Shown: piece by piece, positions 53,250-62,607 of the stretch
Position numbering within the stretch: the first letter of the stretch is position 1
Layout of the letters: each line of letters starts with the position of its first letter
Position numbers and translations under genes: made by a program
The notes under the pieces: generated by a model
What the model was told of the DNA's origin: nothing
What the model saw: the letters and a program-made list of their open reading frames with translations, nothing else
The model's database searches: none
NCBI RefSeq assembly: GCF_021083305.1
Contig: NZ_JAJFAY010000007.1
Coordinates: forward strand, 124,001-188,000
From: Haladaptatus sp. DYF46
Lineage (GTDB): Archaea; Halobacteriota; Halobacteria; Halobacteriales; Haladaptataceae
Length of the DNA stretch: 64,000 nucleotides
Direction: 5' to 3'

Positions 53250-53651
53250 GGGACGATGTAATGTAATTAGAATTGCTGATACCGATCCAGTCCTGATCTT
53301 AAAAGAGCCCCAATTAAATGACAAATTTGGGATGGTAAGAAGGGACATCAGTAGAATCGTGACGTTAAACAGGTCATTAACCAAGTAGTCGGTCCTCTTA
53401 GTATGAACAGTACCCGTCGTCGGTATGCTTCTGACACAAGGTACACCGAGGAAACGTGGCTCCACCGACGCCGAAGGCTCTGGGCTGAGCTGGCCTCTCA
53501 GCAATCAATCGACCACGCCTTCCACGAAAGTTCTAATTTGTGGATCTACTGTTTCAATCGTCTGGCTTCACCTACTATGTCGTTTCAGACAAGATAATGG
53601 AATTAGGGTTCCGCAGCAGTCACGGGTTACGAGCTATGGCGGAAAAACTTC
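53250..53651. other. Intergenic, no supported gene
   Basis: About 400 bp between the TbsP-like gene and the convergent ParA operon. A plus frame at 53403-53597 (MNSTRRRYASDTRYTEETWL start) is Arg-rich and unlikely to be translated. Confidence 0.4.
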
Positions 53652-54131
53652 TCACTGAAATACACCATACCCCTCTTCTCGTAGTAGGTCGGCCACCTTT
53701 TCGGGATTTTGAAATGCAAACAAAAGTGCGGCTTCTCGGGCATCTGTTTTTGCTACCTCATCAACATCAAGTTCATCGGCGAGCCTATTTCGGAACGTTG
53801 GCTCGTCATTAGTCACTGTGTCTCGTACATGTAGCTCAAGTCGCTTGTCTCTTTCATCGCCAATGTTACTTCGGCGAATGTAGTAGGGATATTCCTCTGA
53901 TGACGTGTTCGTGGCCAGCTCTGAATTTGATTGGTTGTTCTCTATTGGTGTGGCTTGCTCCAGCGATTCTTCGTGTCTGTTATTTGTTCCTTTTGCCGTC
54001 TCTTCTTTCTTCGACGTTTCCTGTTCGTCTATCTGGTTCTCGGTGTCGTTTTGGTCTTCACCTTCGTTTGCCTCCCCATCGTTGCTCCCGAAGTCCAGAT
54101 TTCCGGACCCTGATTTAAAGGAATTCGTCAT
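53652..54131 (-). CDS. ParA-partner protein (putative centromere-binding)
   Basis: 159 residues. Extremely acidic and Gln/Asn-rich N-terminal half, then a basic, helical C-terminal half (RDKRLELHVRDTVTNDEPTF, RNRLADELDVDEVAKTDARE, AALLFAFQNPEKVADLLREE). Start overlaps the parA stop by 4 bp, the usual ParA-partner order. No ParB domain seen, so it is a likely small haloarchaeal partner rather than a true ParB. Confidence 0.75.
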   Translation of the reverse strand: MTNSFKSGSGNLDFGSNDGEANEGEDQNDTENQIDEQETSKKEETAKGTNNRHEESLEQATPIENNQSNSELATNTSSEEYPYYIRRSNIGDERDKRLELHVRDTVTNDEPTFRNRLADELDVDEVAKTDAREAALLFAFQNPEKVADLLREEGYGVFQ

Positions 54132-55126
54132 ACCTCGCTCACCTCGATTTCTTCCTGATCACGAAGATCAATTGTCCGAGTACCCCGTCCGTCGAAATCC
54201 AACTCAAGTACCGGATCGATATCCATTCCAAAGGTATCTGTTGCAACAAACACTGCGAGTTGGTAGAGATCGACGAGGGTTTCGACCTCCCGATCTCGAA
54301 CTTTTCGGATACCGGGTTTACTACTACCACCTTCGCTGCCATCGTCCATCGTTTTCCACCCCTCCTCGACAACCTTGAAAGCCGAGCCGCGTGCCTCCCA
54401 CATGTCGTCCATCATGCTTTCACGGTCACCGATAACGACTGGTGTATCGAACGCGTCACTGTTCTCGAAATAGCGTAGATATTGTTTGTGAGCGTTTGTT
54501 CGACGAACACCCGATGGAACAACGCACGACAGACCGATCTCGATATCGAGATTCGTCTGCATATTTACGACGAGTTCCTCTAGTCCGTCGAGGCTCAGAC
54601 TACCTTTCCCTGCCGGCTTAACTGGTGCGATGAGTGTACGCAATGCGTATATCGCATTGTATAGTAAGTCTTCAGCTCGAGCGTTGGGGTCAATGAGTAT
54701 AGCGTCATACGATTCATTTAGGTTCTCTTTCTCCCATAGTAGCCGGTACAAGAGCTCGTATCGGGGGTAATCTTCCTTATTGATGTTCTTCATCCCACTT
54801 TCATAGGAAATCTTCTGCTCGAGGTTCGAAGTGAAATCTCCCAGCATGTCGTGGCTTGGAACGACATCCACACCTTCGTCACTCGTTTCGATGAGATCTT
54901 CAAACGGTCCGTCCGGCATCTCGAGAATGTGTTTAACGATGTTGTCTGCCTCGGGATCATTGCGGTTCTCACCGAGGTCGAACAGGCTCGTCAGGTTTCC
55001 TTCCTGGGGGTCGAGGTCTATAACTAGTACGTCTAGCCCCATGCGAACCAATGGGACGGCTAGATTCGCCGTGAGCGTCGTTTTGTACGTCCCTCCGGAC
55101 TCCGAGTATACGACCGAGGTTATCAT
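54128..55126 (-). CDS. parA: ParA-type partition ATPase
   Basis: 332 residues. Deviant Walker A SESGGTYKTTLTANLA (residues ~8-23), lacking the usual first Lys as in other haloarchaeal ParA proteins, then LVIDLDPQEGNLTSLFD, ILIDPNARAEDLLYNAIYAL and IAPVKPAGKGSLSLDGLEEL. Drives plasmid or chromid segregation with the overlapping partner gene. Upstream is a repeat-rich non-coding region likely to be the centromere. Confidence 0.92.
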   Translation of the reverse strand: MITSVVYSESGGTYKTTLTANLAVPLVRMGLDVLVIDLDPQEGNLTSLFDLGENRNDPEADNIVKHILEMPDGPFEDLIETSDEGVDVVPSHDMLGDFTSNLEQKISYESGMKNINKEDYPRYELLYRLLWEKENLNESYDAILIDPNARAEDLLYNAIYALRTLIAPVKPAGKGSLSLDGLEELVVNMQTNLDIEIGLSCVVPSGVRRTNAHKQYLRYFENSDAFDTPVVIGDRESMMDDMWEARGSAFKVVEEGWKTMDDGSEGGSSKPGIRKVRDREVETLVDLYQLAVFVATDTFGMDIDPVLELDFDGRGTRTIDLRDQEEIEVSEV

Positions 55127-55211
55127 CTTGGTTCTTGTTCTGTGTTTCTATTACATAAATCCACGTCAGACAACTGTGCCAGATATCTCATTCGTATGTC
55201 TGTGCTTACTA

Positions 55212-55368
55212 TCTGTAACAGTTGTCTGTAACGGAGGTCTGTAACGATTAACAATAATGGATATCTGTAACAATAATGTGTTCTGAAAAACTGTCTGTTA
55301 TAGTTGGCTGTTATCTGTATGGGTTGTACCATTCATCTGTATCAGATATCTGTATCGAACATCTGTTC
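55212..55368. repeat. TCTGTAAC iterons upstream of parA (candidate centromere/operator)
   Basis: Four copies of TCTGTAAC start at 55212, 55225, 55238 and 55264, the first three 13 bp apart. Variants TCTGTTAT (55294), TCTGTAT (55314), TCTGTATC (55336 and 55349) and TCTGTTC (55362) extend the array. Two inverted copies GTTACAGA lie at 55564-55571 and 55590-55597. Position before the ParA operon and regular spacing suggest the partition site or an autoregulatory operator. Confidence 0.7.
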
Positions 55369-55845
55369 TATGTTTATGTTATGGATGTTCCATAGTCTCG
55401 CCAGCTATCAGAAAAGACTGTATGCGCTGACTTCCTCCTATACGTTGCTGTGATCGGCCGCTGTAATGCTAATACGAGACGGTACTGGTCTCCTTACTCT
55501 GACCCACTGTCGTAATCTGTCACTCCCAATACGGCGTGGTATTCACGACAATCGCATACATACGTTACAGAGAGACAGTACAGGCAACTGTTACAGATAA
55601 CTTTTGGTTCAGTAATAGAAGAGGTGAAAAGGGAAGAATCAAATTGATATTCCCTGCTATTTGTGCCCTGGTTCCGAATCCGCTATTGACTCTCTCAATG
55701 AGGAATCGAATACAAACGTAGATTGCGTGTTTAAGGCGATTTCCAATCTCTGATGACATATATTTTCCATGTCCCCAATAACTACCCCACGATTCCAAGG
55801 GCATTAATACATATATTTATATTTGTGTAGCGTACGGAATCCGTT
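55369..55845. other. Intergenic beyond the ParA iterons
   Basis: No gene. Holds the two inverted GTTACAGA copies and, at its right end, an AT-rich promoter zone (tacatatatttatatttgtg) before the TRAM gene. Confidence 0.5.
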
Positions 55846-56256
55846 ATGGAGATACCGGACGAACTACTGTGTTTGTTCACTGAGCGTATAGAGGAAAATA
55901 ACGGATCCTATTGCGTCACAATTCCAGAACAAGAGATTACGAATGGAGACATTCGAGCGAATACCGACTATCGTGTTGCATTGCTCCGATCTGACCGATT
56001 AACCAAACCTCGATCGCGGACGGAGACCAGTAGCTCTGATACTGAATCGGGGCCTCCCGTCGAAGTTGGGGAATACCGAGACGTCGAGATCGAAGGCCTC
56101 GGTGATCAGGGCGATGGAATTGCCCGCATCGACCGTGGCTATATCATTTTTGTCCCAAATACGGAGGAGAATGAACGTGTGACTATCGAGATAGTCAATG
56201 TACAACCAAATGTTGCCTTTGGTGAAGTTGTTGAACGAGAAATAAATGCAGAATAA
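55846..56256 (+). CDS. TRAM-domain RNA-binding protein
   Basis: 136 residues. N-terminal ~55 residues of unknown type (LCLFTERIEENNGSYCVTIP), a Ser/Thr-rich hinge, and a C-terminal TRAM barrel: PPVEVGEYRDVEIEGLGDQG, DGIARIDRGYIIFVPNTEEN, ERVTIEIVNVQPNVAFGEVV. Small archaeal TRAM proteins bind RNA, some acting as RNA chaperones in the cold. Confidence 0.92.
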   Translation: MEIPDELLCLFTERIEENNGSYCVTIPEQEITNGDIRANTDYRVALLRSDRLTKPRSRTETSSSDTESGPPVEVGEYRDVEIEGLGDQGDGIARIDRGYIIFVPNTEENERVTIEIVNVQPNVAFGEVVEREINAE

Positions 56257-56569
56257 TCCATGACGCAATGAGTCCGAGTAGTAATTCTGCGGGAACGACG
56301 TACATTGGTATTGGTCGTTACCGACTAACAGATGAAAGCAGACGTCTGTGAGGCGTCTACCCATCAACTACCTAGCAGACGTTCGTTTCTGAGCCGACGA
56401 TAGTCCATGGCTATACGACGGCAATTGTGTGTTCATCATTCGCAGACATAATAATTACGATTGGACAGACTTGACTAATTGCTGGAGTAGAAAATCGGCA
56501 TTCAAAATCAATTCTCCACTAAATCCCAGCTACCTTTAAATGCTAGTCCAATCGCTTCGTCTTTCTATT
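56257..56569. other. Intergenic, no gene seen
   Basis: 313 bp between the convergent TRAM and Lrp/AsnC genes. Nothing recognisable. Confidence 0.45.
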
Positions 56570-57028
56570 TCAATTTCTCATTCCGATATCGAATTGTTCG
56601 TATTCGGAAACCGAATTCAGGACAACACTGGTATTACTTTCGTTAATGTCCTTGTCTTCGAGTAAGGATTTTATTTTTCGGTTCATTTGGTCCGTATCTT
56701 CGAATCTTCCAATCGCGATGATGTCATGGTTCCCGGTCACCTCGTAGACACTGACCATCTGGTCTTCCCGTTGAAGTCGGTCTGTAACGTCCGGAAGTGC
56801 GGCACCTTCAACTTTGAGTTGAATGACGGCAGTCACATCATAGCCCAACGCGTCATAATCTACTATCGGTGAGAAGTCTATGATAGCACCGCTGTTCTGC
56901 AATTCATCGAGATGGTTTGAGATAGTCGTTACCGATACATCAAGATCACTAGCGAGGTCCCGAAGGCTGGCTCGTCCATCACTTTGTAGAGCGTTTAACA
57001 ACTCGGCATCGAGATTTTCGTACGCCAT
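56570..57028 (-). CDS. Lrp/AsnC-family transcriptional regulator
   Basis: 152 residues. N-terminal HTH_AsnC ([40 protein letters not shown]) and C-terminal RAM/AsnC ligand domain ([40 protein letters not shown]). Usually controls amino acid metabolism. Possible autoregulation; the neighbours offer no strong clue. Confidence 0.94.
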   Translation of the reverse strand: MAYENLDAELLNALQSDGRASLRDLASDLDVSVTTISNHLDELQNSGAIIDFSPIVDYDALGYDVTAVIQLKVEGAALPDVTDRLQREDQMVSVYEVTGNHDIIAIGRFEDTDQMNRKIKSLLEDKDINESNTSVVLNSVSEYEQFDIGMRN

Positions 57029-57852
57029 TATTTACTATAGACAACCCCCGATACAAATAGTTAAACGATAACGCAATATGCGACTGAATCTAGAGAGACC
57101 ATAGCTAAAAAATTGAGACAACGGGTATCTTTCTAACAACGAGTACGAAAACTATGGTATCGGACTTGCTCCACGAAAGCAATATTCACAATATGTAAAT
57201 GAAGTGCCGCCAATTACTATCTAGTCAGTAATCACATGTGTTTCCCTATATAAGAAATTAGGGGCATAATATCATGGGGATTTGTCTTGAATTATAGAAT
57301 CGAGCGAAAGTATTACAGAATTAGTTCTGTAATACTTTCGCTCGATTGATCCCCTCTAGTCCACAATAAGAGAACAATAATCGGATCTATTCGGTATAGC
57401 ATTCACCTGTAGCTCAACCTCGTTACTGTCATTATATATTCGTATTTTGGACGATGGCGCGTCGGTGATAATTTCCATTATGAAAATACGGGTGGGCAAT
57501 GGGATATCGACGAGTGACGTGTGAATATAGATATCGAGTGGGGGTCGACTGGTTTTAGAGGGAGGACTTGAAACCTGTCTTTAAGTAGGATTCTTTCTCA
57601 AGCTAACTCGTAGAGAGTGCTTCTCCGCCTGGGTTATTTTATTACTCTTTGTAGTACATTCACTGATACAACTCTTCAGGGATACTCTCGAACGACAGTA
57701 GAACGGGTCTATCGTCTACCGGCTGATTTTCATAATGAAAATCGGTGAGGGTGAGAAAACCCATACTCCGAGTTTTCATCTCGGCGCGAGGGACGATCAT
57801 TCCTGAAATCATTCCACTGACCAAAATACTTAAACCAGCTTGCTGTATTACG
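57029..57852. other. Long intergenic with a perfect hairpin and possible remnant
   Basis: About 820 bp. Contains the 23-bp inverted repeat described separately. On the minus strand at 57660-57800 a short frame reads protein-like (PRAEMKTRSMGFLTLTDFHY, then DDRPVLLSFESIPEELYQ and a stop at 57660), perhaps the 3' end of a lost gene. Nothing else is supported. Confidence 0.4.
57298..57347. repeat. Perfect 23-bp inverted repeat with 4-nt loop
   Basis: Left arm 57298-57320 (aatcgagcgaaagtattaca plus gaa), loop TTAG, right arm 57325-57347, exactly complementary over all 23 positions. It does not end in a T-run. Too long for a typical haloarchaeal terminator. May be a MITE-like element, a processed small RNA precursor or a recombination site. 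Confidence 0.85.
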
Positions 57853-58272
57853 ATGGACGTTATGGACGAGAAAAAGAGATTCATTCGATCCGAGGATGTG
57901 GAGACAGTTCAACTCGATTGGGGGAACCTGAAATGGATGAACACACCCGAGATGACTGGGTCGGAGGCATTCAGTGCTGGTCTAGTAGTGCTGCAACCAG
58001 GAAAAGGTCATGAGCGTCATACTCACCCGGACAGCGAGGAGATTCTATATATCCTCAGTGGAGAAGGTGAACAAACAATCGCAGATGAAAAACGGTCGAT
58101 AGGGCCCGGAGAGATGGTGTACATTCCCGCCGGTGTCGAACACAGTACGATGAACGATTCTTGGGAACCTCTTCGATTTCTAGCGATCTATGGGCCACCG
58201 GGACCGGAAGAAGAGATTCGAAACACTGCCGAAGCAACGGTCTTTCCACCGGGTGAATTCCCGGACTCCTGA
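57853..58272 (+). CDS. Cupin-fold small-molecule-binding protein
   Basis: 139 residues from ATG 57853. The conserved cupin box reads GKGHERHTHPDSEEILYILS with the GxxxPxGxxH half as GEMVYIPAGVEHSTMN. Metal ligands: two His, a Glu and the later His. First gene of a run of five in the same direction (cupin, PEP-hydrolase family, permease, binding protein, ATPase). A frame open upstream to 57745 lacks coding character and was not used. Confidence 0.9.
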   Translation: MDVMDEKKRFIRSEDVETVQLDWGNLKWMNTPEMTGSEAFSAGLVVLQPGKGHERHTHPDSEEILYILSGEGEQTIADEKRSIGPGEMVYIPAGVEHSTMNDSWEPLRFLAIYGPPGPEEEIRNTAEATVFPPGEFPDS

Positions 58273-58449
58273 GACAGGCCATCCTCATCCACGTATGATA
58301 TATACAGTTTGGCCGTGAGAGATCGCAGAGTCTGTTTTCTCGATGAATTCGACGGCACGAGAGACGACAGTCCTGAACAGTGAGGTAGTTCAGTACAGTG
58401 ATGATTCTATCGAAATATTGAAGAGAGGTGGGAGAACGTATGTAGTTGG

Positions 58450-59283
58450 ATGAAGTACTCACGTACGGAATCGCTCGATCGCCTAGAATCGACTATTGAA
58501 TCGGGAGACCCTATTATCGGTGCTGGTGCCGGAACCGGAATTTCGGCCAAATTCGCAGAGCGTGGTGGGGTTGATCTCCTGATTATCTATAACTCCGGGA
58601 GATATCGGATGAACGGCCGTGGCTCATTAGCTGGGTTGTTGCCATACGGAGACGCAAACGAAATCGTCGTGGAGATGGGTCATGAAGTACTCCCCGTCGT
58701 TGAGGACACCCCTGTGCTGGCAGGTGTCAATGGCACTGATCCGTTCCGAGACATGGACGTGTTCTTGGAGGATTTGCGCCGTCGTGGTTTCTCCGGCGTC
58801 CAAAATTTCCCGACCGTCGGACTCATCGACGAAGACAGTACCTATCGTAAAAACCTCGAAGAGACTGGGATGGGCTACGACACAGAAATCGAGATGATAC
58901 GAAAGGCAGGTAATCAAGGAATGCTCACCTGTCCTTACGTTTTCACCGAGGAACAGGCAGCAGCAATGGCCGATGCGGATGCCGACGTAATCGTCTCACA
59001 CATGGGGCTCACAACGTCGGGTGACATCGGTGCTGAAACGTCGCTTGACCTGGATGCTGCAGCCAACCGCGTCCAGGCCCATCATGATGCAGCAAAGGAA
59101 GTCAAAGACGATATCATCGTCATTTGCCACGGTGGTCCGATAGCGTGGCCCGAAGATGCTGAGCATGTCCTTAACAATACTCAGGGTGTCACCGGCTTTT
59201 TCGGAGCGTCGAGTATCGAACGACTTGCAACCGAGGATGCGATCGAAAATCAAGCGATCGAATTCAAGAATATTGAATTCTGA
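58450..59283 (+). CDS. PEP-hydrolase-family TIM-barrel protein
   Basis: 277 residues, the size of the family. IGAGAGTGISAKFAERGGVD at the start, IIYNSGRYRMNGRGSLAGLL, VLAGVNGTDPFRDMDVFLED, GFSGVQNFPTVGLIDEDSTY and VICHGGPIAWPEDAEHVLNN. These proteins are related to phosphoenolpyruvate hydrolase/mutase-type barrels and often occur with a Tm-1-like ATP-binding protein, which is missing here. A substrate is unknown. Confidence 0.9.
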   Translation: MKYSRTESLDRLESTIESGDPIIGAGAGTGISAKFAERGGVDLLIIYNSGRYRMNGRGSLAGLLPYGDANEIVVEMGHEVLPVVEDTPVLAGVNGTDPFRDMDVFLEDLRRRGFSGVQNFPTVGLIDEDSTYRKNLEETGMGYDTEIEMIRKAGNQGMLTCPYVFTEEQAAAMADADADVIVSHMGLTTSGDIGAETSLDLDAAANRVQAHHDAAKEVKDDIIVICHGGPIAWPEDAEHVLNNTQGVTGFFGASSIERLATEDAIENQAIEFKNIEF

Positions 59284-59482
59284 GTAATATTTGGAATCCA
59301 ATTGATGTTCCCGTGTCGCTATTTTCTGAACGCAAGCACAACCCCGTAAGCACGATATTTTGTCTCTTTCTCGATATTGCCTCGCTGATCGTTCGATTCA
59401 AAGTCTCATCGATTCTGTGATCGGTGACAAATATATATTGCTGGGAAAGATATTTGTACCCTCATCTGAACTAAATGCATAG

Positions 59483-61189
59483 GTGTCGAAATTGGCAACA
59501 GAATCGAGGTCCACTCAGAACCGAATAGCTGCCCTCAGGTCATCGATCCTTGATCGGCGTGAATCAAGTGTCATGGTCGGATTAGTTGCGATGATCCTGT
59601 TGGGTATCTTCATCAATGCATCGTCGTTCCTCACACTCAACAATTTCGTACGAGTTCTCCGTGGTGCCGCTATCGTTGCGATGGTTGGCTATAGTATGTC
59701 CTTGCTGATGGTCACAGCGGAGTTCGACCTCTCGGTCGGATCGCTGATTGGCATCACCGCCGGGCTCGGAGCAGTCATGATTTCCAGTGGGTTCGATCCG
59801 ATCTTCACCATCATACTGACGATTACACTGGGGACGATTTACGGCGTTACACAGGGATTGCTCGTAACCAAGTTCGGACTGCCTTCCCTGATAGTCACGA
59901 TTGGGACACTGACGTTACTCCGGGGAGCACACTTCCTATTGTTAGGGGGACAAGCGGTCACAATCTCCGAAGAACAGGCAGGCCCGGTAATGAAAGCGAT
60001 CGGTGGTACGTACAGTCTCCCATTTACGGTCACGGTGCCGTTCACGAATTTGGACTTGTTCACGATTCCTGTAATCCAGTATGCTGTTCCGTTCATTCAT
60101 TCGGAGCCACAGCAGTTCGTCAGCTTTCCCGTGCAGATCATTTGGGTACTTGTCCTTCTATTCGTCTTCCACCACATCCTGTTCAAGACGACGTTTGGAC
60201 GCCACGTTCGGGCGACGGGCGACAACATAAATTCTGCTGAAACAACCGGTCTCGATCCGGAGCGAATCAAAATCGCTTGCTTTGCCATCGTCGCTGCGGT
60301 CACATCGTTTGCGGGAATCTCACAACTCGCCTACATCGGGAGCGTTTCCCCGGGTACTGGATCCGGAACTGAATTGATCGTCATCGCAGCGGTAGTCCTC
60401 GGTGGGACGAAACTCACGGGAGGAGATGGCTCAATGACGGGCGTGCTAATGGGTGCACTCATTCTTGGATTCGCACAGAATATCCTGACCCTTGGAGGGT
60501 TCGGGCCAAAATTCTCACGACTCATTACGGGGCTATTCATCATCGCAGCAATCGGCCTCGACACAGTCTTCTCCGAATTCTCGCCAGAGCTCGTGCGGAA
60601 CTGGTTTACGAATCCCTTGAAAAAGATGGTTGCGAGTCCACGATCGTTCTTCCAAAACGAAGCTAACGAAAAGGGACCCAATCTATCGATCGCGTTCATT
60701 GCGGTGTCGATCGTTGTTATCGGACTGCTCGTTTCGCTAATTATGATGTTGTCGGCAGTTTTTGCTCCCTCCTTTGCAGACCGATTCCTGTTCTTTATTG
60801 CAGAAGCGAATCTCTTGGGAGCGGTGATGGTCACCCTTCAGGTGTATCTCCTAATGGCACTCCTCACGCTTCTTGCAGTTCTAACGGTTCACCTCACTGC
60901 GACCCGTCTTGGCGGTACTGGTGATGTCGACAACACCATTGCTGCTGTCGGATATGGTCTAGCCCCGGCACTACTTCTGTTCATCCCGATCGTATTGCAC
61001 GGATTCGCATTCCTTACCATCCTCGTGATAGTAACTCTGGCCATTATCGCGATTCTCGTCGCCGGAACACTGTTCATGGGTGTCAATTCACTCCACAATT
61101 TGACTTCGCGTGACGCAATGATTACGGTTGTCACCACATATGGCGTCTGGCTCATCGTTTTGCTATACTTTGGTAGCAATATTAGCTAG
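59483..61189 (+). CDS. Sugar-type ABC transporter permease with extra C-terminal membrane domain
   Basis: 568 residues from GTG 59483. First ~370 residues are a RbsC-like BPD_transp_2 permease (MVGYSMSLLMVTAEFDLSVG, VTIGTLTLLRGAHFLLLGGQ, FGRHVRATGDNINSAETTGL, and the EAA-like AVVLGGTKLTGGDGSMTGVL). A ~200-residue extension with about five further membrane helices (from AFIAVSIVVIGLLVSLIMML to the end) is not part of the usual permease, so this is a fusion to an unrecognised membrane domain. Followed by its binding protein and ATPase. Confidence 0.88.
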   Translation: MSKLATESRSTQNRIAALRSSILDRRESSVMVGLVAMILLGIFINASSFLTLNNFVRVLRGAAIVAMVGYSMSLLMVTAEFDLSVGSLIGITAGLGAVMISSGFDPIFTIILTITLGTIYGVTQGLLVTKFGLPSLIVTIGTLTLLRGAHFLLLGGQAVTISEEQAGPVMKAIGGTYSLPFTVTVPFTNLDLFTIPVIQYAVPFIHSEPQQFVSFPVQIIWVLVLLFVFHHILFKTTFGRHVRATGDNINSAETTGLDPERIKIACFAIVAAVTSFAGISQLAYIGSVSPGTGSGTELIVIAAVVLGGTKLTGGDGSMTGVLMGALILGFAQNILTLGGFGPKFSRLITGLFIIAAIGLDTVFSEFSPELVRNWFTNPLKKMVASPRSFFQNEANEKGPNLSIAFIAVSIVVIGLLVSLIMMLSAVFAPSFADRFLFFIAEANLLGAVMVTLQVYLLMALLTLLAVLTVHLTATRLGGTGDVDNTIAAVGYGLAPALLLFIPIVLHGFAFLTILVIVTLAIIAILVAGTLFMGVNSLHNLTSRDAMITVVTTYGVWLIVLLYFGSNIS

Positions 61190-61326
61190 GCACAAAATAT
61201 ACTCTGAAAACCATTCTTCAGTTCCCATCTGTCGGATGAGAAAACCCCGATTCCCATCAACTGTCTATCCGAACATATAATGTGAAAAGAAATAAATTTA
61301 AGTTCCATAAACTATCTTTGATTATC

Positions 61327-62598
61327 ATGGCGTTTGACCGTGACAAACTTCAGGATGACGACACCTTCTCCATCGAGCTAGGGGTGTCGCGACGAAGCCT
61401 CATGAAACAGCTCAGTGCAGTCGGGGCTGTGTCCGCATCGGCCGGTTGTTCAAGTCTCTTACAGGACCAAGGGAACAAGAGCAGCGGGAGTGACGAGAAC
61501 AACGGTGGCTCCGGTTCAAACGGAGGAGGTGCAGGACCACAAGACTTTGACTACTCTCGAATTCCGATGATCAAGCCGCCATCGGCACCCATTGACAACA
61601 CAAAGCCAGCAACAGGAGTTGCACGACGTGCTGAGTTCGTGATCCAGAACGTCGCCAATCCCTTCTTTACTCCTCTCATCGCTGGGTTCAACGACGCTCT
61701 CAATCAGTTCGGATGGAAAGGTGGTGTAACCGGTCCGTCCGGTGATACACAGAGCCAAAGTAAACAGATCGAGATCATCAATACACTCGTGGACGAGTTG
61801 AAAAGTGGTCAGGACGTACTGGTCACGACTATTTTGGACCGCCAAGCGTATCTCGCTCCGATTCAGCGAGCACTGGATAACGACATCGCAGTCGTGAACG
61901 GCCATTCGACTCCGGCGAAAAAAGATTGGAACAACGATTGGATGCGTGAGAAGCTCACCTACCGTGATCGGGGGGTTGTAATCCCGCACGTCGGCATCCG
62001 TGATAGAGAAGGTGGGATTGCGATGGCGGTAGAAGCATACAAACGAATGCAGGATAAGCTCGATGCCGACGAGTATAAGGTTTTGATCGGTAATGGTCTC
62101 CCCGGAAATCCAGCAGTCACTCGTCGGGTTGATCCTGGTGCACGCTCGTACTTGGAAACGAAAGACGACGTGACTCTCATCGATGAAACTCTTGACGTCA
62201 CAACTGACTTCGCCGAGGCTCAAAATCGTGTGGAGAGTCGACTGTCGGCTGATCAGGATATAAACGTGGTCATGGGTGCGGGATTCTGGACTGCTGTTGG
62301 TGCTTCCCAGGCTGTCGAAAGCGGGAGTGTCAGCCGTGATCTCGTCATTTGTGGGTTCGACCTCGTGGAAGCCGTTCTGACGAGTATCAAGGACGGAAGC
62401 GTCGACTTCACCATGGGCCAAGATCCCTATGGACAAGGATTTTTGAATGTCCCGCTTGCGTGGATGTATCAAGAGCGTGGGATCGAGATGAAACATCTAG
62501 AGTTCGGCGTCACCTTCGTCGACAAAGAGAACGTTGAGTACGCTCTGCAACGGAATACGTGGAGTGAACTTCGAAACTGGCAAAAGAGCAATTTCTAA
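61327..62598 (+). CDS. Sugar-type ABC transporter substrate-binding lipoprotein
   Basis: 423 residues from ATG 61327; GTG 61282 is unlikely. Signal with two Arg (VSRRSLMKQLSAVGAVSASA) and lipobox SAGC, then a Gly/Ser linker and a type-1 periplasmic binding fold (VIQNVANPFFTPLIAGFNDA, VVNGHSTPAKKDWNND, VVMGAGFWTAVGASQAVESG). Related to ribose/autoinducer-binding proteins. The ligand cannot be deduced; together with the cupin and the PEP-hydrolase-like gene it points to a carbohydrate or sugar-acid. Confidence 0.9.
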   Translation: MAFDRDKLQDDDTFSIELGVSRRSLMKQLSAVGAVSASAGCSSLLQDQGNKSSGSDENNGGSGSNGGGAGPQDFDYSRIPMIKPPSAPIDNTKPATGVARRAEFVIQNVANPFFTPLIAGFNDALNQFGWKGGVTGPSGDTQSQSKQIEIINTLVDELKSGQDVLVTTILDRQAYLAPIQRALDNDIAVVNGHSTPAKKDWNNDWMREKLTYRDRGVVIPHVGIRDREGGIAMAVEAYKRMQDKLDADEYKVLIGNGLPGNPAVTRRVDPGARSYLETKDDVTLIDETLDVTTDFAEAQNRVESRLSADQDINVVMGAGFWTAVGASQAVESGSVSRDLVICGFDLVEAVLTSIKDGSVDFTMGQDPYGQGFLNVPLAWMYQERGIEMKHLEFGVTFVDKENVEYALQRNTWSELRNWQKSNF

Positions 62599-62607
62599 TC
62601 AGCAACT

